DNA of 64,000 nucleotides from Streptomyces coacervatus (GCF_029223485.1 NZ_JARHTP010000001.1:794768-858767); one strand, 5' to 3'. Positions 1 to 9,634 are shown, counted from the first letter of the stretch. The notes: generated by a model not told the origin, from the letters alone. Program-made: numbers and translations.

Positions 1-2
1 TC

Positions 3-233
3 ACCGTACTGAGACCGCTGCTGACCACTCGCGCACCGAAGCTGCTGCCGACCGTCGACGCCGACATCGCCCGCCTGCACCAGCTCCTCGACGGTGTACA
101 CCACGGCACCACCTGGACCCCCGTGGACCAGCTGGACGCCACCACCCGGGCCCAGATCAACGGCGTCACCGGGCAGCTCCTGGAGGACCTGTCGCCCGTC
201 CCCGACCTGCTGGAGATCAGGAAGGCCGCCTGA
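3..233 (+). CDS. efeO: EfeO iron-uptake lipoprotein, C-terminal fragment (cut by window edge)
   Basis: An open frame enters from the left edge and ends at the TGA at 231-233, giving 76 residues. The sequence is helical and ends in [10 protein letters not shown]. It has no complete domain of its own. It is assigned to EfeO because it lies directly upstream of, and overlaps, a clear efeB, and because the tail resembles the helical C-terminal imelysin-like domain of EfeO. EfeO is the extracytoplasmic component that hands iron to the EfeU permease. The stop overlaps the efeB start (TGATGA), so translation is probably coupled. Confidence 0.75.
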   Translation, partial: TVLRPLLTTRAPKLLPTVDADIARLHQLLDGVHHGTTWTPVDQLDATTRAQINGVTGQLLEDLSPVPDLLEIRKAA

Positions 234-1555
234 TGACCGCCCAGCACCCCGCGCCCATGGAAGGAAACCACCCCATGCCGTCCGCCGAAACGCCCGCCTC
301 GCCGGGCGGCTGCCCCGCCGGTCACGGCCGCCGCTCCTTCGTGAAGTCGGCGCTCGGTGCCGGGGCCGCCGGTGCGGTCCTGGCCGGCGGGGGATTCGCT
401 CTCAGCGAGGCCGGCGCGACCCAGGCGCAGGCCGCGGACACCGCGAACGCGGCGAAGGTGCCCTTCCACGGAGTCCACCAGGCGGGCATCCTCACCCCCA
501 CCCCGACGGCGGCCACCTTTGTCTCCTTCGACGTCATCGCCCGGTCCCGCACGGAACTGGCCGACCTGTTCAGGACGATCAGCGAACGGGCCCGCTTCCT
601 CACCGAGGGCGGCACCCCCACCGACCTCGGGGTGGGCGCCCCGCCCTCCGACAACGGCATCCTCGGCCCCGTCGTCCCCGCCGACGCACTCACCGTCACC
701 GTCGGTGTCGGCGCCTCCCTCTTCGACGACCGCTACGGTCTCGCCAAGGCCAAGCCGACCCGCCTCACGCCGATGCGGACCTTCCCCAACGACAACCTGA
801 AGGCCGCCGAATGTCACGGGGACCTCTCCCTGCAGATCTGCGGCAACCGCCAGGACACCGTGCTGCACGCGCTGCGCGACATCGCCAAGCACACCCGCGG
901 CGGCATGCAGATCAAGTGGCGGATCGACGGTTTCCAGAACGCACCGCGCCCCACCGGCGCCCAGCGCAACCTGCTCGGCTTCAAGGACGGCATCGCCAAC
1001 CCGGACGTCCGCTCCGCCCGTGAGACCAGCCGTCTGATCTGGGTCGGCGAGGGACAGGGCGAACCCGCCTGGGCGACCGGCGGCAGCTATCAGGTGATCC
1101 GCATCATCCGCATGCTGGTCGAGTTCTGGGACCGGGTCTCGCTCAGCGAGCAGGAGCTGATGTTCGGCCGCCGCAAGGACACCGGCGCCCCGCTCGACGG
1201 AGCCACGGAGACCGACATCCCCAACTACGCCAAGGACCCGAAGGGCAACGCGATCCCGTTGGACGCCCACATCCGCCGGGCCAACCCACGCACGGCCAGG
1301 ACCGACAACTCCCGCATCCTGCGCCGCGGTTACAACTACGACCGGGGCATCGACAGCGTCGGCAACCTCGACATGGGCCTGGTCTTCTGCTGCTACCAGC
1401 AGGACGTCAAGCGGCAGTTCGAGGCCACCCAGACCCGCCTGATCGACGAACCCCTCGTCGACTACATCTCCCCGACCGGTGGCGGCTACTTCTACGCCCT
1501 GCCCGGCGCCAGGCACTCCTCCGACTGGCTCGGGCGCGCGCTGCTGGATGTCTGA
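233..1555 (+). CDS. efeB: Deferrochelatase/peroxidase EfeB, Tat-exported DyP-type peroxidase
   Basis: A 440-residue DyP-family heme peroxidase of the EfeUOB ferrous-iron uptake system, acting outside the membrane. A twin-arginine motif (HGRRSFVK, residues 31-38) and an Ala/Gly-rich hydrophobic stretch form a Tat signal, as expected for a protein exported folded with heme. The DyP motif GxxDG is present as GFKDG near residue 248, and the probable proximal heme His lies in AHIRRANPR near residue 347. The ATG at 233 overlaps the efeO stop and has AGGAAGG seven bases upstream. The ATG at 275 also has a GGAAGGA site and would still keep the Tat signal, so the start is not settled. In this family EfeB oxidises ferrous iron or removes iron from heme. 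The family and operon call is firm; efeU would lie outside the window. Confidence 0.95.
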   Translation: MTAQHPAPMEGNHPMPSAETPASPGGCPAGHGRRSFVKSALGAGAAGAVLAGGGFALSEAGATQAQAADTANAAKVPFHGVHQAGILTPTPTAATFVSFDVIARSRTELADLFRTISERARFLTEGGTPTDLGVGAPPSDNGILGPVVPADALTVTVGVGASLFDDRYGLAKAKPTRLTPMRTFPNDNLKAAECHGDLSLQICGNRQDTVLHALRDIAKHTRGGMQIKWRIDGFQNAPRPTGAQRNLLGFKDGIANPDVRSARETSRLIWVGEGQGEPAWATGGSYQVIRIIRMLVEFWDRVSLSEQELMFGRRKDTGAPLDGATETDIPNYAKDPKGNAIPLDAHIRRANPRTARTDNSRILRRGYNYDRGIDSVGNLDMGLVFCCYQQDVKRQFEATQTRLIDEPLVDYISPTGGGYFYALPGARHSSDWLGRALLDV

Positions 1556-1561
1556 GGGCGG

Positions 1562-1578
1562 CCCTACGGTTTGTAGGG
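1562..1578. terminator. Short hairpin after efeB
   Basis: A perfect six-base stem (CCCTAC/GTAGGG) with a five-base loop lies seven bases after the efeB stop. It has no U-tract, as is common for actinobacterial terminators. It may end the efe transcript, but the stem is short. Confidence 0.35.
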
Positions 1579-1776
1579 TGAGAGATGGGTGAGAAGAAGC
1601 CGGCCCCTCCACAAGGCCGCCCAGCAGGCGACGGAGCTACCGCCGGCGGATGGCCTCCGCTCTCGTGGAACCTCTCCCGTCAAGCACTTACCCACACGCT
1701 GTAGTAGATGGTTTTGAGTCGCTGAACGCACGTGGGTGCCGCCCAATGGAGACACGGCGGAGGAGGCGGTCGCGTG

Positions 1777-3519
1777 ATGGACGCCCATCGCGCCGGAACG
1801 GACCTGATGGCGCCGCCTCCGACCCGGGTCGCGGTGCTCGGCGTTCCGGAGGCCGGCCCCCAGCAGCTGCATCGCGGGATGACGCTGGTGGCCACGATCA
1901 GCCTGTTCATCGGGACGCGTGCGGCCTGGACCACCGCAATGGAATCCCGCCCGGCCATCGCTGGGGCGATCTCCGTCTGCTACGCCTCGATCCTGGTCTG
2001 TGCCGTCCTCGCTCTCTTCGTACGCACCCTACGAGCCCTGGTCCGGGTGGACGCGGCGGTGCTGGTGACCGCTGTGGCCCTGGTGACCTGCGGCTATCTG
2101 CTCGACCACGCGGGCACCGACGAAGGCGTACTGACCGCCCAGGCCGCGAACCAGATCCTGCACGGCCATCCGGTCTACGGCCAACCCTGGCCCTGGCTCT
2201 TCGGCACTGCGCGCGTCGGGATCACCAAGACCATGTCCGGCGGTGCCGACTACACCTACGGCTACCCGCCGCTGACCGCCCTGCTCGCCGCCCCGGTGCA
2301 TGCCGTGGTCCACTCGACGGCGGCCGCCACCCTGGTGACCACCAGTGCGCTCCTCGTCTCCGCGGTCCTGTTGTGGTTCCTGCTGCCGGCACCCTGGCGC
2401 TCCGCGGCCACCGCGGTCTGTCTCGGCTTCGGCTTCCTGCCCCACTACGCCTACGCCGGCTACCCGGCGATCACGGCCCTCGCCCTCCTCATCCCCGTGG
2501 CGGTCCGCTGGCCCGCCACCGGCTCCGGCGGCCGTCTCGGGCCGGGCGGAGTGCTGCGGGCGGCCTGTCTGGGCGCCGCCTGCGCCGCCCAGCAACTCGC
2601 CTGGTTCCTCGCCCCGTTCCTCCTGATCGGCCTGTACGCCGTCAGACGCGGCGAACTCGGCCCCAGGCGGGCGCTTGCCGTCATCGCCCGATATGCCGCC
2701 ACGGCTGGACTCGCCTGGGCCGCCGTCAACGCCTACTTCGCCGTCCAGGAGTTCTCCGCCTGGCTGCATGGTGTGTTGCTGCCCCTGGACCAGAAGGCGA
2801 TCCTGCACGGCCAGGGCCTGATGGGCATCTCCTACTACTTCACCGCGGGCAGCAGCCGCCTCGACTACTACTCCTACGGCAGTCTGCTGCTTCTGTTCGG
2901 CCTGCTCGCCGCCACGCTGCTGTTCGTCCGGCGCCTCGGCCCCGCGATCACCGTGCTGCCCTGGTGCTCGTTCTACCTGGCCACCCGTTCCCAGGACGGC
3001 TACTTCCTGATGATGACCCCGCTGTGGCTCGCGGTCGCCGCCACCGTCCCGGCCGCCGCGTTCGCCACCGCCTGGCAGCCGCGTCTGCCCGGCGTCACCG
3101 GCCGCCGCGCGAAGGCCGCCGTGGCCGCGGGGCTGCTCGTACCCGCCTTCGCGTGCGTGGCGATCGCCGCCGCAAGCCCACCGCCCCTGCGCATGAGCCT
3201 CGCGCCCCGCTACGCCACGCACGAGTCGCGCGCCGGCGTCACAGCCATCGACGTACGGGCCGTCAACATCACGGGCACGACCCTCGCCCCGCACTTCGCC
3301 AGCCGCACCGGCCAGGGCGCCTCCAACTGGTGGACCATCGCCTCCGGTCCGGCCGGCCTGGCCCCGCACGCCTCCGCCGAATACGTGGTCGAACCCCCCG
3401 GTGGTTTCCGCGCCCTCCCGAGCGGCACGCATGAACGCACCTATCTCATCGCCGTCACCGGCACCCCGATGACGATCACCACCGCCCCTATCCCGCCCGC
3501 CCGGCCGTCGACCCGGTGA
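1777..3519 (+). CDS. Polytopic membrane protein resembling GT-C glycosyltransferases
   Basis: About 580 residues with roughly ten or more hydrophobic spans. An acidic loop near residues 100-150 (HAGTDEGVLTAQAANQILHG, followed by TYGYPPLTALLAAP) resembles the first extracytoplasmic loop of GT-C enzymes, which use polyprenyl-phosphate sugars to modify cell-wall glycans or proteins. A short soluble tail follows the last span. The ATG at 1777 (or the GTG at 1774) is preferred over a GTG at 1732 because GGAGGAGG lies at 1759-1766. It stands alone between efeB and a minus-strand gene. The membrane topology is clear; the enzymatic role is an inference from loop character only. Confidence 0.6.
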   Translation: MDAHRAGTDLMAPPPTRVAVLGVPEAGPQQLHRGMTLVATISLFIGTRAAWTTAMESRPAIAGAISVCYASILVCAVLALFVRTLRALVRVDAAVLVTAVALVTCGYLLDHAGTDEGVLTAQAANQILHGHPVYGQPWPWLFGTARVGITKTMSGGADYTYGYPPLTALLAAPVHAVVHSTAAATLVTTSALLVSAVLLWFLLPAPWRSAATAVCLGFGFLPHYAYAGYPAITALALLIPVAVRWPATGSGGRLGPGGVLRAACLGAACAAQQLAWFLAPFLLIGLYAVRRGELGPRRALAVIARYAATAGLAWAAVNAYFAVQEFSAWLHGVLLPLDQKAILHGQGLMGISYYFTAGSSRLDYYSYGSLLLLFGLLAATLLFVRRLGPAITVLPWCSFYLATRSQDGYFLMMTPLWLAVAATVPAAAFATAWQPRLPGVTGRRAKAAVAAGLLVPAFACVAIAAASPPPLRMSLAPRYATHESRAGVTAIDVRAVNITGTTLAPHFASRTGQGASNWWTIASGPAGLAPHASAEYVVEPPGGFRALPSGTHERTYLIAVTGTPMTITTAPIPPARPSTR

Positions 3520-3575
3520 GGTAACGGGTTCTTGGACCGGTTCGCGACGGCCGCGGCAGCTCCGTACGGGAATGG

Positions 3576-4088
3576 TCAGTGCCTACGGGTCCTTGCGGGA
3601 TCGCCCCGCGACGGAGAGGGGCCGGGTTGGTCCAGGGGGTCCCGCGGTCGGAACACCCAGGTCCGGTACGCCCCGAAGCGGAAGCCGGTGGCGGCGGCCA
3701 GGCCCACGGCCTTGAACAGGTTGCTCTGCAGGGCGCTGTCCCAGCCGAACCAGTAGGTGGCCGCGTACAACACGCCGTTCTCGACGACCAGGCCGATGAC
3801 GCTGAACACGAAGAACAGCGTGAACTGACGGGCCGGCCGGTGCTTGTCCCGGTCGCGGTAGGCGAAGTAGCGAAAGCCCAGGTAGTTGACGAGGAGCGCC
3901 ACGCTGGTGCCGATGACGCTGCACCGCACCACGGGAAGGTGCGTGGCCGCGCGGCACAGGTTGAACACCGCGAAGTTCACCGCCACGCCGAGACCGCCGA
4001 CCAGAGCGAACCTCACGATCTCGCCCGTCAGCGCACGACGGGTGCGGCTGCCCGGCGGCCGATCAGGAGCGGAAGCCGACGTGTACAT
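3576..4088 (-). CDS. GtrA-family four-helix membrane protein
   Basis: A 170-residue protein with the GtrA pattern: IVRFALVGGLGVAVNFAVF at the first helix, then three more spans and a basic tail with FRFGAYRTWVFR. GtrA-like proteins are thought to help move lipid-linked sugars or take part in polysaccharide decoration. The ATG at 4088 is chosen because upstream in-frame sequence lies inside the preceding M15 gene. The reading frame overlaps the end of that gene by 26 bases, so the two are probably co-transcribed. No clear ribosome site is visible, which fits translational coupling. Confidence 0.8.
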   Translation of the reverse strand: MYTSASAPDRPPGSRTRRALTGEIVRFALVGGLGVAVNFAVFNLCRAATHLPVVRCSVIGTSVALLVNYLGFRYFAYRDRDKHRPARQFTLFFVFSVIGLVVENGVLYAATYWFGWDSALQSNLFKAVGLAAATGFRFGAYRTWVFRPRDPLDQPGPSPSRGDPARTRRH

Positions 4089-5085
4089 GGTCGTGATGGG
4101 TGGGGTCGCTGAAGAACTGTCCCAGGGTGCCGCCGCCGAGCTGTACCGGGCCGCCGACGTTGTAGGAGCCGGTCGCCGCCGCGTCACGCATGAACGACTC
4201 GATCAGCCGGCGGGGGGTGGCCGAGTCGACCACGGAGCGGCCGTTGATCTGCCAGACGTCGAACGCCCGGCCGTGCGGGTGGTCGCTGGGGCGGGAGGTG
4301 CCGAAGACGTCCAGCGGATGGCCCGAGCGGATCACGCTCAGGTTCATCCGGTACGTGCCCGCCAGCCGCAGCATCGCCTCCAGCACGGTGGTGTGGATGT
4401 GCCCGCTGCGCACGTCGGCCCGTGCGGCGGGCGGCAGACCGATACGCGAGTCGTCCAGCACCTTGCGTGCGGCCGGAGGCAGCGACGAGGCCGCCGGGCC
4501 CGGGCGGGCCGGATGCAGGGCGGTGACCGTCCACCGCGGCTGCGCGCGGCTGAGCCGCACGTCCACGGTGGTACCGCCCGCAGTGACGGCGTCCGCCCGG
4601 CGGGTCCACTGCCGACAGACCACCAGCACACTGGCCGTGTCGGTCAGGATCCCGCCGTACTGGGCGTCCACCACCTGCAGCACGGCCTCGTCGGCGGAGG
4701 CCAACAGCGGTCCGGCCTGGCCGGCGAGGCCCGGAGCCAGCCCGAGGGCGGACACCCGGCTCCGCCCCGCGACCGTGCCCTGCTCTCCGGTGCGCCAGCT
4801 GCCGAGAGCTTCGATGAGCTGTACGGCGCGCAGTTTGACCTGCGGATCGACATCGTCGCGGCTGGGGCGCCAGAGGGTGGCGCGCGGGAGTGCCGAACGG
4901 GCTCCGGGGGTGCCCACACCGGACGTCGACCGCGGGCTCGGGGGGACCCCTGTCTGCCGGGTACCCGACGCGGTGACATGACGGCCGCCGCTCGAACAGG
5001 CTGCGGCGCCGAACGCCAAGCCACCCACCGCAAGGAGTACCGTCCGTCGACCGACCGGGGATGCCGGCTGCCCGAAGTCGCGCAT
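4063..5085 (-). CDS. Secreted or lipid-anchored M15-type peptidase domain protein
   Basis: About 340 residues. The N-terminus has a twin Arg (VGRRTVLLAVGG) and a hydrophobic stretch ending in AAACSSGG, so it may be a Tat- or Sec-exported lipoprotein with a weak lipobox. The C-terminus carries the zinc motif of M15/VanY D-Ala-D-Ala peptidases: SxHxxGxAxD as SDHPHGRAFD near residues 267-276, and HxH in HDHVHVGF at the end. The middle (about 60-250) is an unrecognised spacer that may be a wall-binding or regulatory region. AGGAAGGGA precedes the ATG at 5085. The likely role is peptidoglycan crosslink trimming. It overlaps gtrA downstream. Confidence 0.78.
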   Translation of the reverse strand: MRDFGQPASPVGRRTVLLAVGGLAFGAAACSSGGRHVTASGTRQTGVPPSPRSTSGVGTPGARSALPRATLWRPSRDDVDPQVKLRAVQLIEALGSWRTGEQGTVAGRSRVSALGLAPGLAGQAGPLLASADEAVLQVVDAQYGGILTDTASVLVVCRQWTRRADAVTAGGTTVDVRLSRAQPRWTVTALHPARPGPAASSLPPAARKVLDDSRIGLPPAARADVRSGHIHTTVLEAMLRLAGTYRMNLSVIRSGHPLDVFGTSRPSDHPHGRAFDVWQINGRSVVDSATPRRLIESFMRDAAATGSYNVGGPVQLGGGTLGQFFSDPTHHDHVHVGFRS

Positions 5086-5122
5086 CAATCAGCCATCCCT
5101 TCCTCGCTCGGAAGGCGTGCCT

Positions 5123-5152
5123 CGACAATCACCCTACGTCTTGTCGGGTGAT
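5123..5152. promoter_or_regulatory. Interleaved inverted repeats between divergent genes
   Basis: Two inverted repeats overlap: CGACAA (5123-5128) with TTGTCG (5141-5146), and ATCACCC (5128-5134) with GGGTGAT (5146-5152). They sit in the gap between the M15 gene (minus) and the MMPL gene (plus), where an operator would be expected. No regulator has been linked to them. Confidence 0.35.
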
Positions 5153-5355
5153 GCCGCGCGCACCAGCTACAAGGTGCGAAATGGCTCGCCCTCATACCCA
5201 CGCCGTATGCGGTGCTCCGCCTCGAGGAGGAGATGAGCGCGCCACCTCGTGCAGTGCCACCAGGCAAGAGTGCGGGCACGGGCACGATGCCCCGGCGCAC
5301 CTTCTCCCGCCAGGCTGGTCGTTCACCCGAACCCAGACCTGGAGATCCGTTTCTC

Positions 5356-7572
5356 GTGGCTATCTTGCTCTATCGGATGGGCCGGACCGCCTTCCAACGG
5401 CGCTGGCTCGTGGCGTTGTTGTGGGCCGTGCTCCTCGGCGCCGTCGGCCTCGGGGCCGCCAAGGCTCCCGCCGCCTCCGACGACGGCACGTCCTTCATGC
5501 CCGGCATCGAGGCGCAGAAGGCCTTCGACCTGATCGCAGAGCGCTTCCCCGGCTCGGCGGCCAACGGGGCGAACGCGCGGATCGTGTTCATCGCGCCCGA
5601 CGGGGAGAAGGTGACCGCGGCCGACAACCGTGCCGCCATCGGCTCGCTCGTGACGGACGCCGCCGACGACCCGCAGGTCTCCGGTGCCGTGAACCCGTTC
5701 ACGGCGGGCGCGGTGAGCAAGGACGGCTCCACCGCCTATGCCACGGTGAACTACAAGGTGAAGGCCGACGACCTCACCGACGCCGACAAGACCGCCCTGG
5801 AAAAGGCCATCGACAAGGCGCGCGCCTCCGGCCTCACCGTCGAGGTCGGAGGCACCGCGCTCGCCGAGCAGCCCGCGGCGGGCGGCTCGGCCGAGGCCAT
5901 CGGCATCGCGCTCGCCGCCGTAGTCCTGTTGATCACCTTCGGGTCCCTCGCGGCCGCCGGTCTGCCGCTGCTCACCGCCATCATCGGCGTCGGGGTCAGC
6001 ATGGCTGCCATCATGGCGCTGGGCAGCACCTTCGGTCTGTCCATGACCACCGGGACGCTCGCCACGATGCTCGGACTCGCGGTGGGCATCGACTACGCCC
6101 TCTTCGTGGTCTCCCGCTACCGGGAGGAGCGCGCGAACGGGCACGAGCCGTGTGAGGCGGCCGGCCTTGCCGTCGGCACGGCCGGCTCCGCGGTGGTCTT
6201 CGCCGGCCTCACGGTCGTCATCGCGCTGGCCGGACTGTCGGTGGTCGGCGTTCCGATGCTGACCAAGATGGGGCTGTGCGCCGCGGGCGCCGTGATCGTC
6301 GCCGTCCTGGTCGCCCTCACCCTGGTCCCCGCGCTGCTCGGGATGTGGCCCGAGGCCGTACTCTCCCGTCGTACTCGCAAGCGGGGCCCGGCAGTTGGGC
6401 GGTCCGACAACGGCGGTTCCCGGTGGGCGCGGTTCGTGCTGCGCCGCCCGAAGGCGGTGCTGGTGGCGTGTATCGCCGGCCTGGGCGCTCTCGCCCTTCC
6501 CGTCACCCATCTGGAGATGGGCATGCCGGGGGCCGAGTCCAAGCCGGTCTCGTCGACGGAACGACGTGCCTACGACGCGCTCGCGGACGGCTTCGGCGCG
6601 GGCTTCAACGGGCCGCTGACGATCGTGGCGGACGTCAGGGGCGCGGCCGATCCCAAGGCGGCCGTGCAGGAGATCGCCGAGGAGGTCGGCGTCACCCGCG
6701 GGGTCGTGTCCGTCTCCGCCGCACAGTTCAACAAGGCCGGTGACGCCGCGCTGTTCTCGGCGGTTCCGGCCACCGGCCCGAACGACGAGAAGACCAAGGA
6801 CCTAGTGCAGAGCATCCGTGCGGAACGCCCCGGCCTGGAGCGGAGGACGGGGGCGACGTTCGAGGTCACCGGTTCCACCGCGATGAACATCGACGTCGCG
6901 CAGGCGCTGCAGGACGCACTCGTGCCCTACCTGGCCGTCATCGTCGGCCTGGCCATGGTCCTGCTGCTGGTCGTCTTCCGTTCCCTGCTCGTGCCGGTCA
7001 AGGCCGCCTTCGGGTTCCTGCTGTCGGTGCTGGCCGCGCTCGGCGCGGTCGTGGCGGTCTTCCAGTGGGGCTGGGGAGCGGGGCTGCTGGGCGTGGAGCA
7101 GTCCGGGCCGATCATGAGCCTGATGCCGATCTTCCTGGTGGGCATCGTCTTCGGGCTGGCCATGGACTACGAGGTGTTCCTCGTCGCCCGTATGCGGGAG
7201 GCATACGTCCACGGGGACCGGGCCCCGCAGGCGGTCGTCACGGGATTCCGGCACAGCGCACGGGTGGTCGTGGCCGCAGCCGTGATCATGATGGCGGTCT
7301 TCTCCGGGTTCATCGGCTCTGGCGAGTCCATGATCAAGACCATTGGTTTCGGTCTCGCCGTCGCGGTGCTGTTCGACGCCTTCGTGGTACGGATGGCGCT
7401 CGTGCCCGCGGTTCTGGCCCTGCTCGGCGACAAGGCGTGGTGGCTGCCGCGGTGGCTGGACCGGCTGCTGCCCGACGTCGACGTCGAGGGCACCGGGCTC
7501 ACCACCCGGTCCGCGCCCGGCACCGGTCCGGCAGCTGTCGAGCCCGCCCCGCAGGAGCCGGCCCGTACCTGA
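5356..7572 (+). CDS. MMPL-family RND transporter
   Basis: A 738-residue inner-membrane exporter of the MmpL/RND type, with two similar halves, each a large periplasmic-side loop and a bundle of helices. The proton-relay Asp-Tyr pairs known from MmpL3 are present in both halves: GIDYALFVVSR near residue 246 and AMDYEVFLVAR near residue 604. The GTG at 5356 is chosen over an upstream ATG because GGAGA lies ten bases before it and the protein then begins VAILLYRMGR, the usual start of streptomycete MMPL proteins. A two-component pair follows within 40 bases, which suggests it senses the substrate or envelope state tied to this exporter. The transported lipid or drug is unknown. Confidence 0.92.
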   Translation: MAILLYRMGRTAFQRRWLVALLWAVLLGAVGLGAAKAPAASDDGTSFMPGIEAQKAFDLIAERFPGSAANGANARIVFIAPDGEKVTAADNRAAIGSLVTDAADDPQVSGAVNPFTAGAVSKDGSTAYATVNYKVKADDLTDADKTALEKAIDKARASGLTVEVGGTALAEQPAAGGSAEAIGIALAAVVLLITFGSLAAAGLPLLTAIIGVGVSMAAIMALGSTFGLSMTTGTLATMLGLAVGIDYALFVVSRYREERANGHEPCEAAGLAVGTAGSAVVFAGLTVVIALAGLSVVGVPMLTKMGLCAAGAVIVAVLVALTLVPALLGMWPEAVLSRRTRKRGPAVGRSDNGGSRWARFVLRRPKAVLVACIAGLGALALPVTHLEMGMPGAESKPVSSTERRAYDALADGFGAGFNGPLTIVADVRGAADPKAAVQEIAEEVGVTRGVVSVSAAQFNKAGDAALFSAVPATGPNDEKTKDLVQSIRAERPGLERRTGATFEVTGSTAMNIDVAQALQDALVPYLAVIVGLAMVLLLVVFRSLLVPVKAAFGFLLSVLAALGAVVAVFQWGWGAGLLGVEQSGPIMSLMPIFLVGIVFGLAMDYEVFLVARMREAYVHGDRAPQAVVTGFRHSARVVVAAAVIMMAVFSGFIGSGESMIKTIGFGLAVAVLFDAFVVRMALVPAVLALLGDKAWWLPRWLDRLLPDVDVEGTGLTTRSAPGTGPAAVEPAPQEPART

Positions 7573-7611
7573 TGCGCGAGTAATCTGCCTTGGGAACCAT
7601 CTCGGAGCGTG

Positions 7612-8886
7612 ATGAGCACAAACTGGCAGCGCCGGGCAGCGACCCGTCCGAAAGCCGTCGAAGCGGCGAAGCTGGTCCTGCTCTTCGCCCTCACGGTCGC
7701 CGGTGTCCTCCTCACCCGGGCGGTCCTGCCCGAACGGCCGGCCCTGTGGCCCGGCCTCCTCCTGTCCGCCGTCGCCTGCGGCGCGCTGCACCGGCGCCGC
7801 AGCCGCCCCCTCCAGGCGCTCGCGGTCGCCTTGCTGTGCACCATGGGCCTGGGTGCCGTCGGCTATCTCCTGACCCCCGGGGTGATGGGTCCGCTCCTGG
7901 TCGCGCAGTACGCCACGAGCGTGCACACACCCCGCCGCACCACCTGGAACAGCGCGCTGGCGGCCGCCGCCGGCATGGTCGGCGCGGGGCTGTTCGGCAA
8001 GGCCTTCCACGGCTCACTGATCCTCGCCGTCGTCAACCCGGCGGCATGGGTGCTGCTGTCCGCGGCGTTCGGCAGCTACATCCGGGTGCGTCGCGAGTAC
8101 GCGGCGGCCCGCGCCGAGCACGCCGCCCGCGAACGGGAGGAGGAGGCCCGCCACCGGGTGATCCAGGAACGTATGCGCATCGCGCGGGAGTTGCACGACG
8201 TGGTCGCCCACCATCTGACGCTGGCCGACGCCCAGGCCGCCACCGCGGCCCACCTCTCCCGCACCCACCCCGAGCAGGCCTTCGACATCATCGGCAAGCT
8301 GCCCGGGACCACGGCCGCGGCACTGCGCGAACTCAAGGCAACCGTCGGACTGCTGCGCGAGGACACCGACACCGCCGACCTGGCCCCCGCGCCCGGACTG
8401 CGCCAACTGCCCGAGCTGGTCGACGCCTGCTCGGCGGCCGGACTGCAGGTGACGGTCGCCGTCGAAGGACAGGCGCGCCGGCTCACCCCCGTACTCGACC
8501 TGACGGCGTACCGGATCATCCAGGAAGCACTGACCAACGTCACCAAGCACGCCGCCACCCGCACCGCACAGGTCCGTCTCTCCTACACACCCGACCACCT
8601 GACCCTGACCGTCAGCAACGACACCGCCGCCGAAAGCCCGGCGCCCGCCCGCGGCCCCGGAGGCGGTTTCGGTCTGCTCGGCATGCGCGAGCGCGCCACC
8701 GCCGTGGGCGGCACCTTCCATGCCGGCCGCCGGCCGCATGGCGGCTTCGAGGTCGCCTGCACGCTTCCGCTCGACGGCCACGCCGACGGTCACCCCGCCG
8801 CCGACGACGACAGCCGCGACCACAGCCCAGACGAAAGCCACGACGAACGCCACGACTCACGCCACGACGAAGGCCCCGCCACATGA
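7612..8886 (+). CDS. Sensor histidine kinase, NarL/DesK type
   Basis: About 424 residues. Four to five hydrophobic spans occupy the first 150 residues, then comes a HisKA_3 dimerisation helix with the phospho-acceptor His in RIARELHDVVAHH (about residue 195), and a HATPase domain with the N-box region IIQEALTNVTKHA and the G-box GGGFGLLGMRERA. The C-terminus is odd: about 35 residues rich in His and Asp (for example ESHDERHDSRHDEG). The start is the ATG at 7612 or the adjoining GTG at 7609. The stop overlaps the regulator ATG (ATGA), so the two are translationally coupled. The stimulus is unknown. Confidence 0.93.
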   Translation: MSTNWQRRAATRPKAVEAAKLVLLFALTVAGVLLTRAVLPERPALWPGLLLSAVACGALHRRRSRPLQALAVALLCTMGLGAVGYLLTPGVMGPLLVAQYATSVHTPRRTTWNSALAAAAGMVGAGLFGKAFHGSLILAVVNPAAWVLLSAAFGSYIRVRREYAAARAEHAAREREEEARHRVIQERMRIARELHDVVAHHLTLADAQAATAAHLSRTHPEQAFDIIGKLPGTTAAALRELKATVGLLREDTDTADLAPAPGLRQLPELVDACSAAGLQVTVAVEGQARRLTPVLDLTAYRIIQEALTNVTKHAATRTAQVRLSYTPDHLTLTVSNDTAAESPAPARGPGGGFGLLGMRERATAVGGTFHAGRRPHGGFEVACTLPLDGHADGHPAADDDSRDHSPDESHDERHDSRHDEGPAT

Positions 8887-9566
8887 CCATCCGCGTCCTG
8901 CTCGCCGACGACCAGGCCCTGCTGCGGGCCACCTTCCGCATCCTCATCGACTCGGATCCGGGCCTGACCGTCGTGGCGGAGGCCGCCGACGGACAGGAGG
9001 CCGTCGACCTCACCGCGACCCACCGGCCCGACGTGGTCATCATGGACATCCGCATGCCGGACGTCGACGGAGTGGCGGCCACCGCCGCCATCTGCTCCCG
9101 GCCGGAGCTGTCGGCGACGCACATCCTCATCCTCACCACCTTCGAGAACGACGAGAACGTCGCCAAGGCCCTGCGGGCCGGTGCGAGCGGCTTCCTCGGC
9201 AAGGGCGTCAGCCCGGAGGTCCTGCTGTCGAGCATCCGCACCGTCGCGGCCGGCGACTCCCTGCTCTCCCCGGCCGCCACCCGGACCCTCATCACCCGCT
9301 TCCTGGCCACCCCGGACACCGACGACTTCCTCGCCCTGCCCGAGGCGGTCAAGGCCCTGACCGACCGCGAACGCGAGGTCGTGGCGCTGGCCGCGCACGG
9401 CAGGTCCAACGCCGAGATCGCCGAGCGACTCGTCCTGAGCCCGCTGACCGTGCGCAGCCACATCCAGCGGGCCATGACCAAACTCGACGCCCGCGACCGG
9501 GCCCAGCTCGTCGTCATCGCGTACCAGAGCGGCCTGGTCAAACCGCGTCCGGATACGGGCAGTTGA
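8883..9566 (+). CDS. LuxR/NarL-family response regulator
   Basis: A 227-residue regulator with a receiver domain (LLADDQALLR at the start, phospho-acceptor Asp in VVIMDIRMPDVDG near residue 54, conserved Lys in the FLGKG loop) and a C-terminal LuxR-type helix-turn-helix (LTDREREVVALAAHGRSNAE through AMTKLDARDR). It is the cognate partner of the kinase upstream, overlapping it by four bases. By context it probably controls the MMPL operon. A strong hairpin follows its stop codon. Confidence 0.94.
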   Translation: MTIRVLLADDQALLRATFRILIDSDPGLTVVAEAADGQEAVDLTATHRPDVVIMDIRMPDVDGVAATAAICSRPELSATHILILTTFENDENVAKALRAGASGFLGKGVSPEVLLSSIRTVAAGDSLLSPAATRTLITRFLATPDTDDFLALPEAVKALTDREREVVALAAHGRSNAEIAERLVLSPLTVRSHIQRAMTKLDARDRAQLVVIAYQSGLVKPRPDTGS

Positions 9567-9572
9567 CCCGCA

Positions 9573-9634
9573 TCGGGGCTCCCCGCAGCAGCGGCAGGGA
9601 GCCCCGAAGAGGAGAACCCGGCCCAGCGGCCGGG
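9573..9634 (+). terminator. Two consecutive hairpins ending the MMPL/two-component operon
   Basis: An eleven-base perfect stem (9573-9583 with 9597-9607, 13-base loop) begins seven bases after the response-regulator stop. A second seven-base stem (CCCGGCC 9617-9623 with GGCCGGG 9628-9634) follows. The genes on either side converge, so the structure may act in both directions. Confidence 0.65.

Noticed and set aside
4184..5128. A long minus-strand frame overlapping the M15 gene
   Set aside because: Arg/Pro/Gly-rich shadow; the other frame on the same strand has the M15 zinc motifs.
7590..8882. Upstream part of a 658-codon frame containing the response regulator
   Set aside because: Only the last 227 codons (from 8883) are real; the earlier part is a shadow of the histidine kinase.
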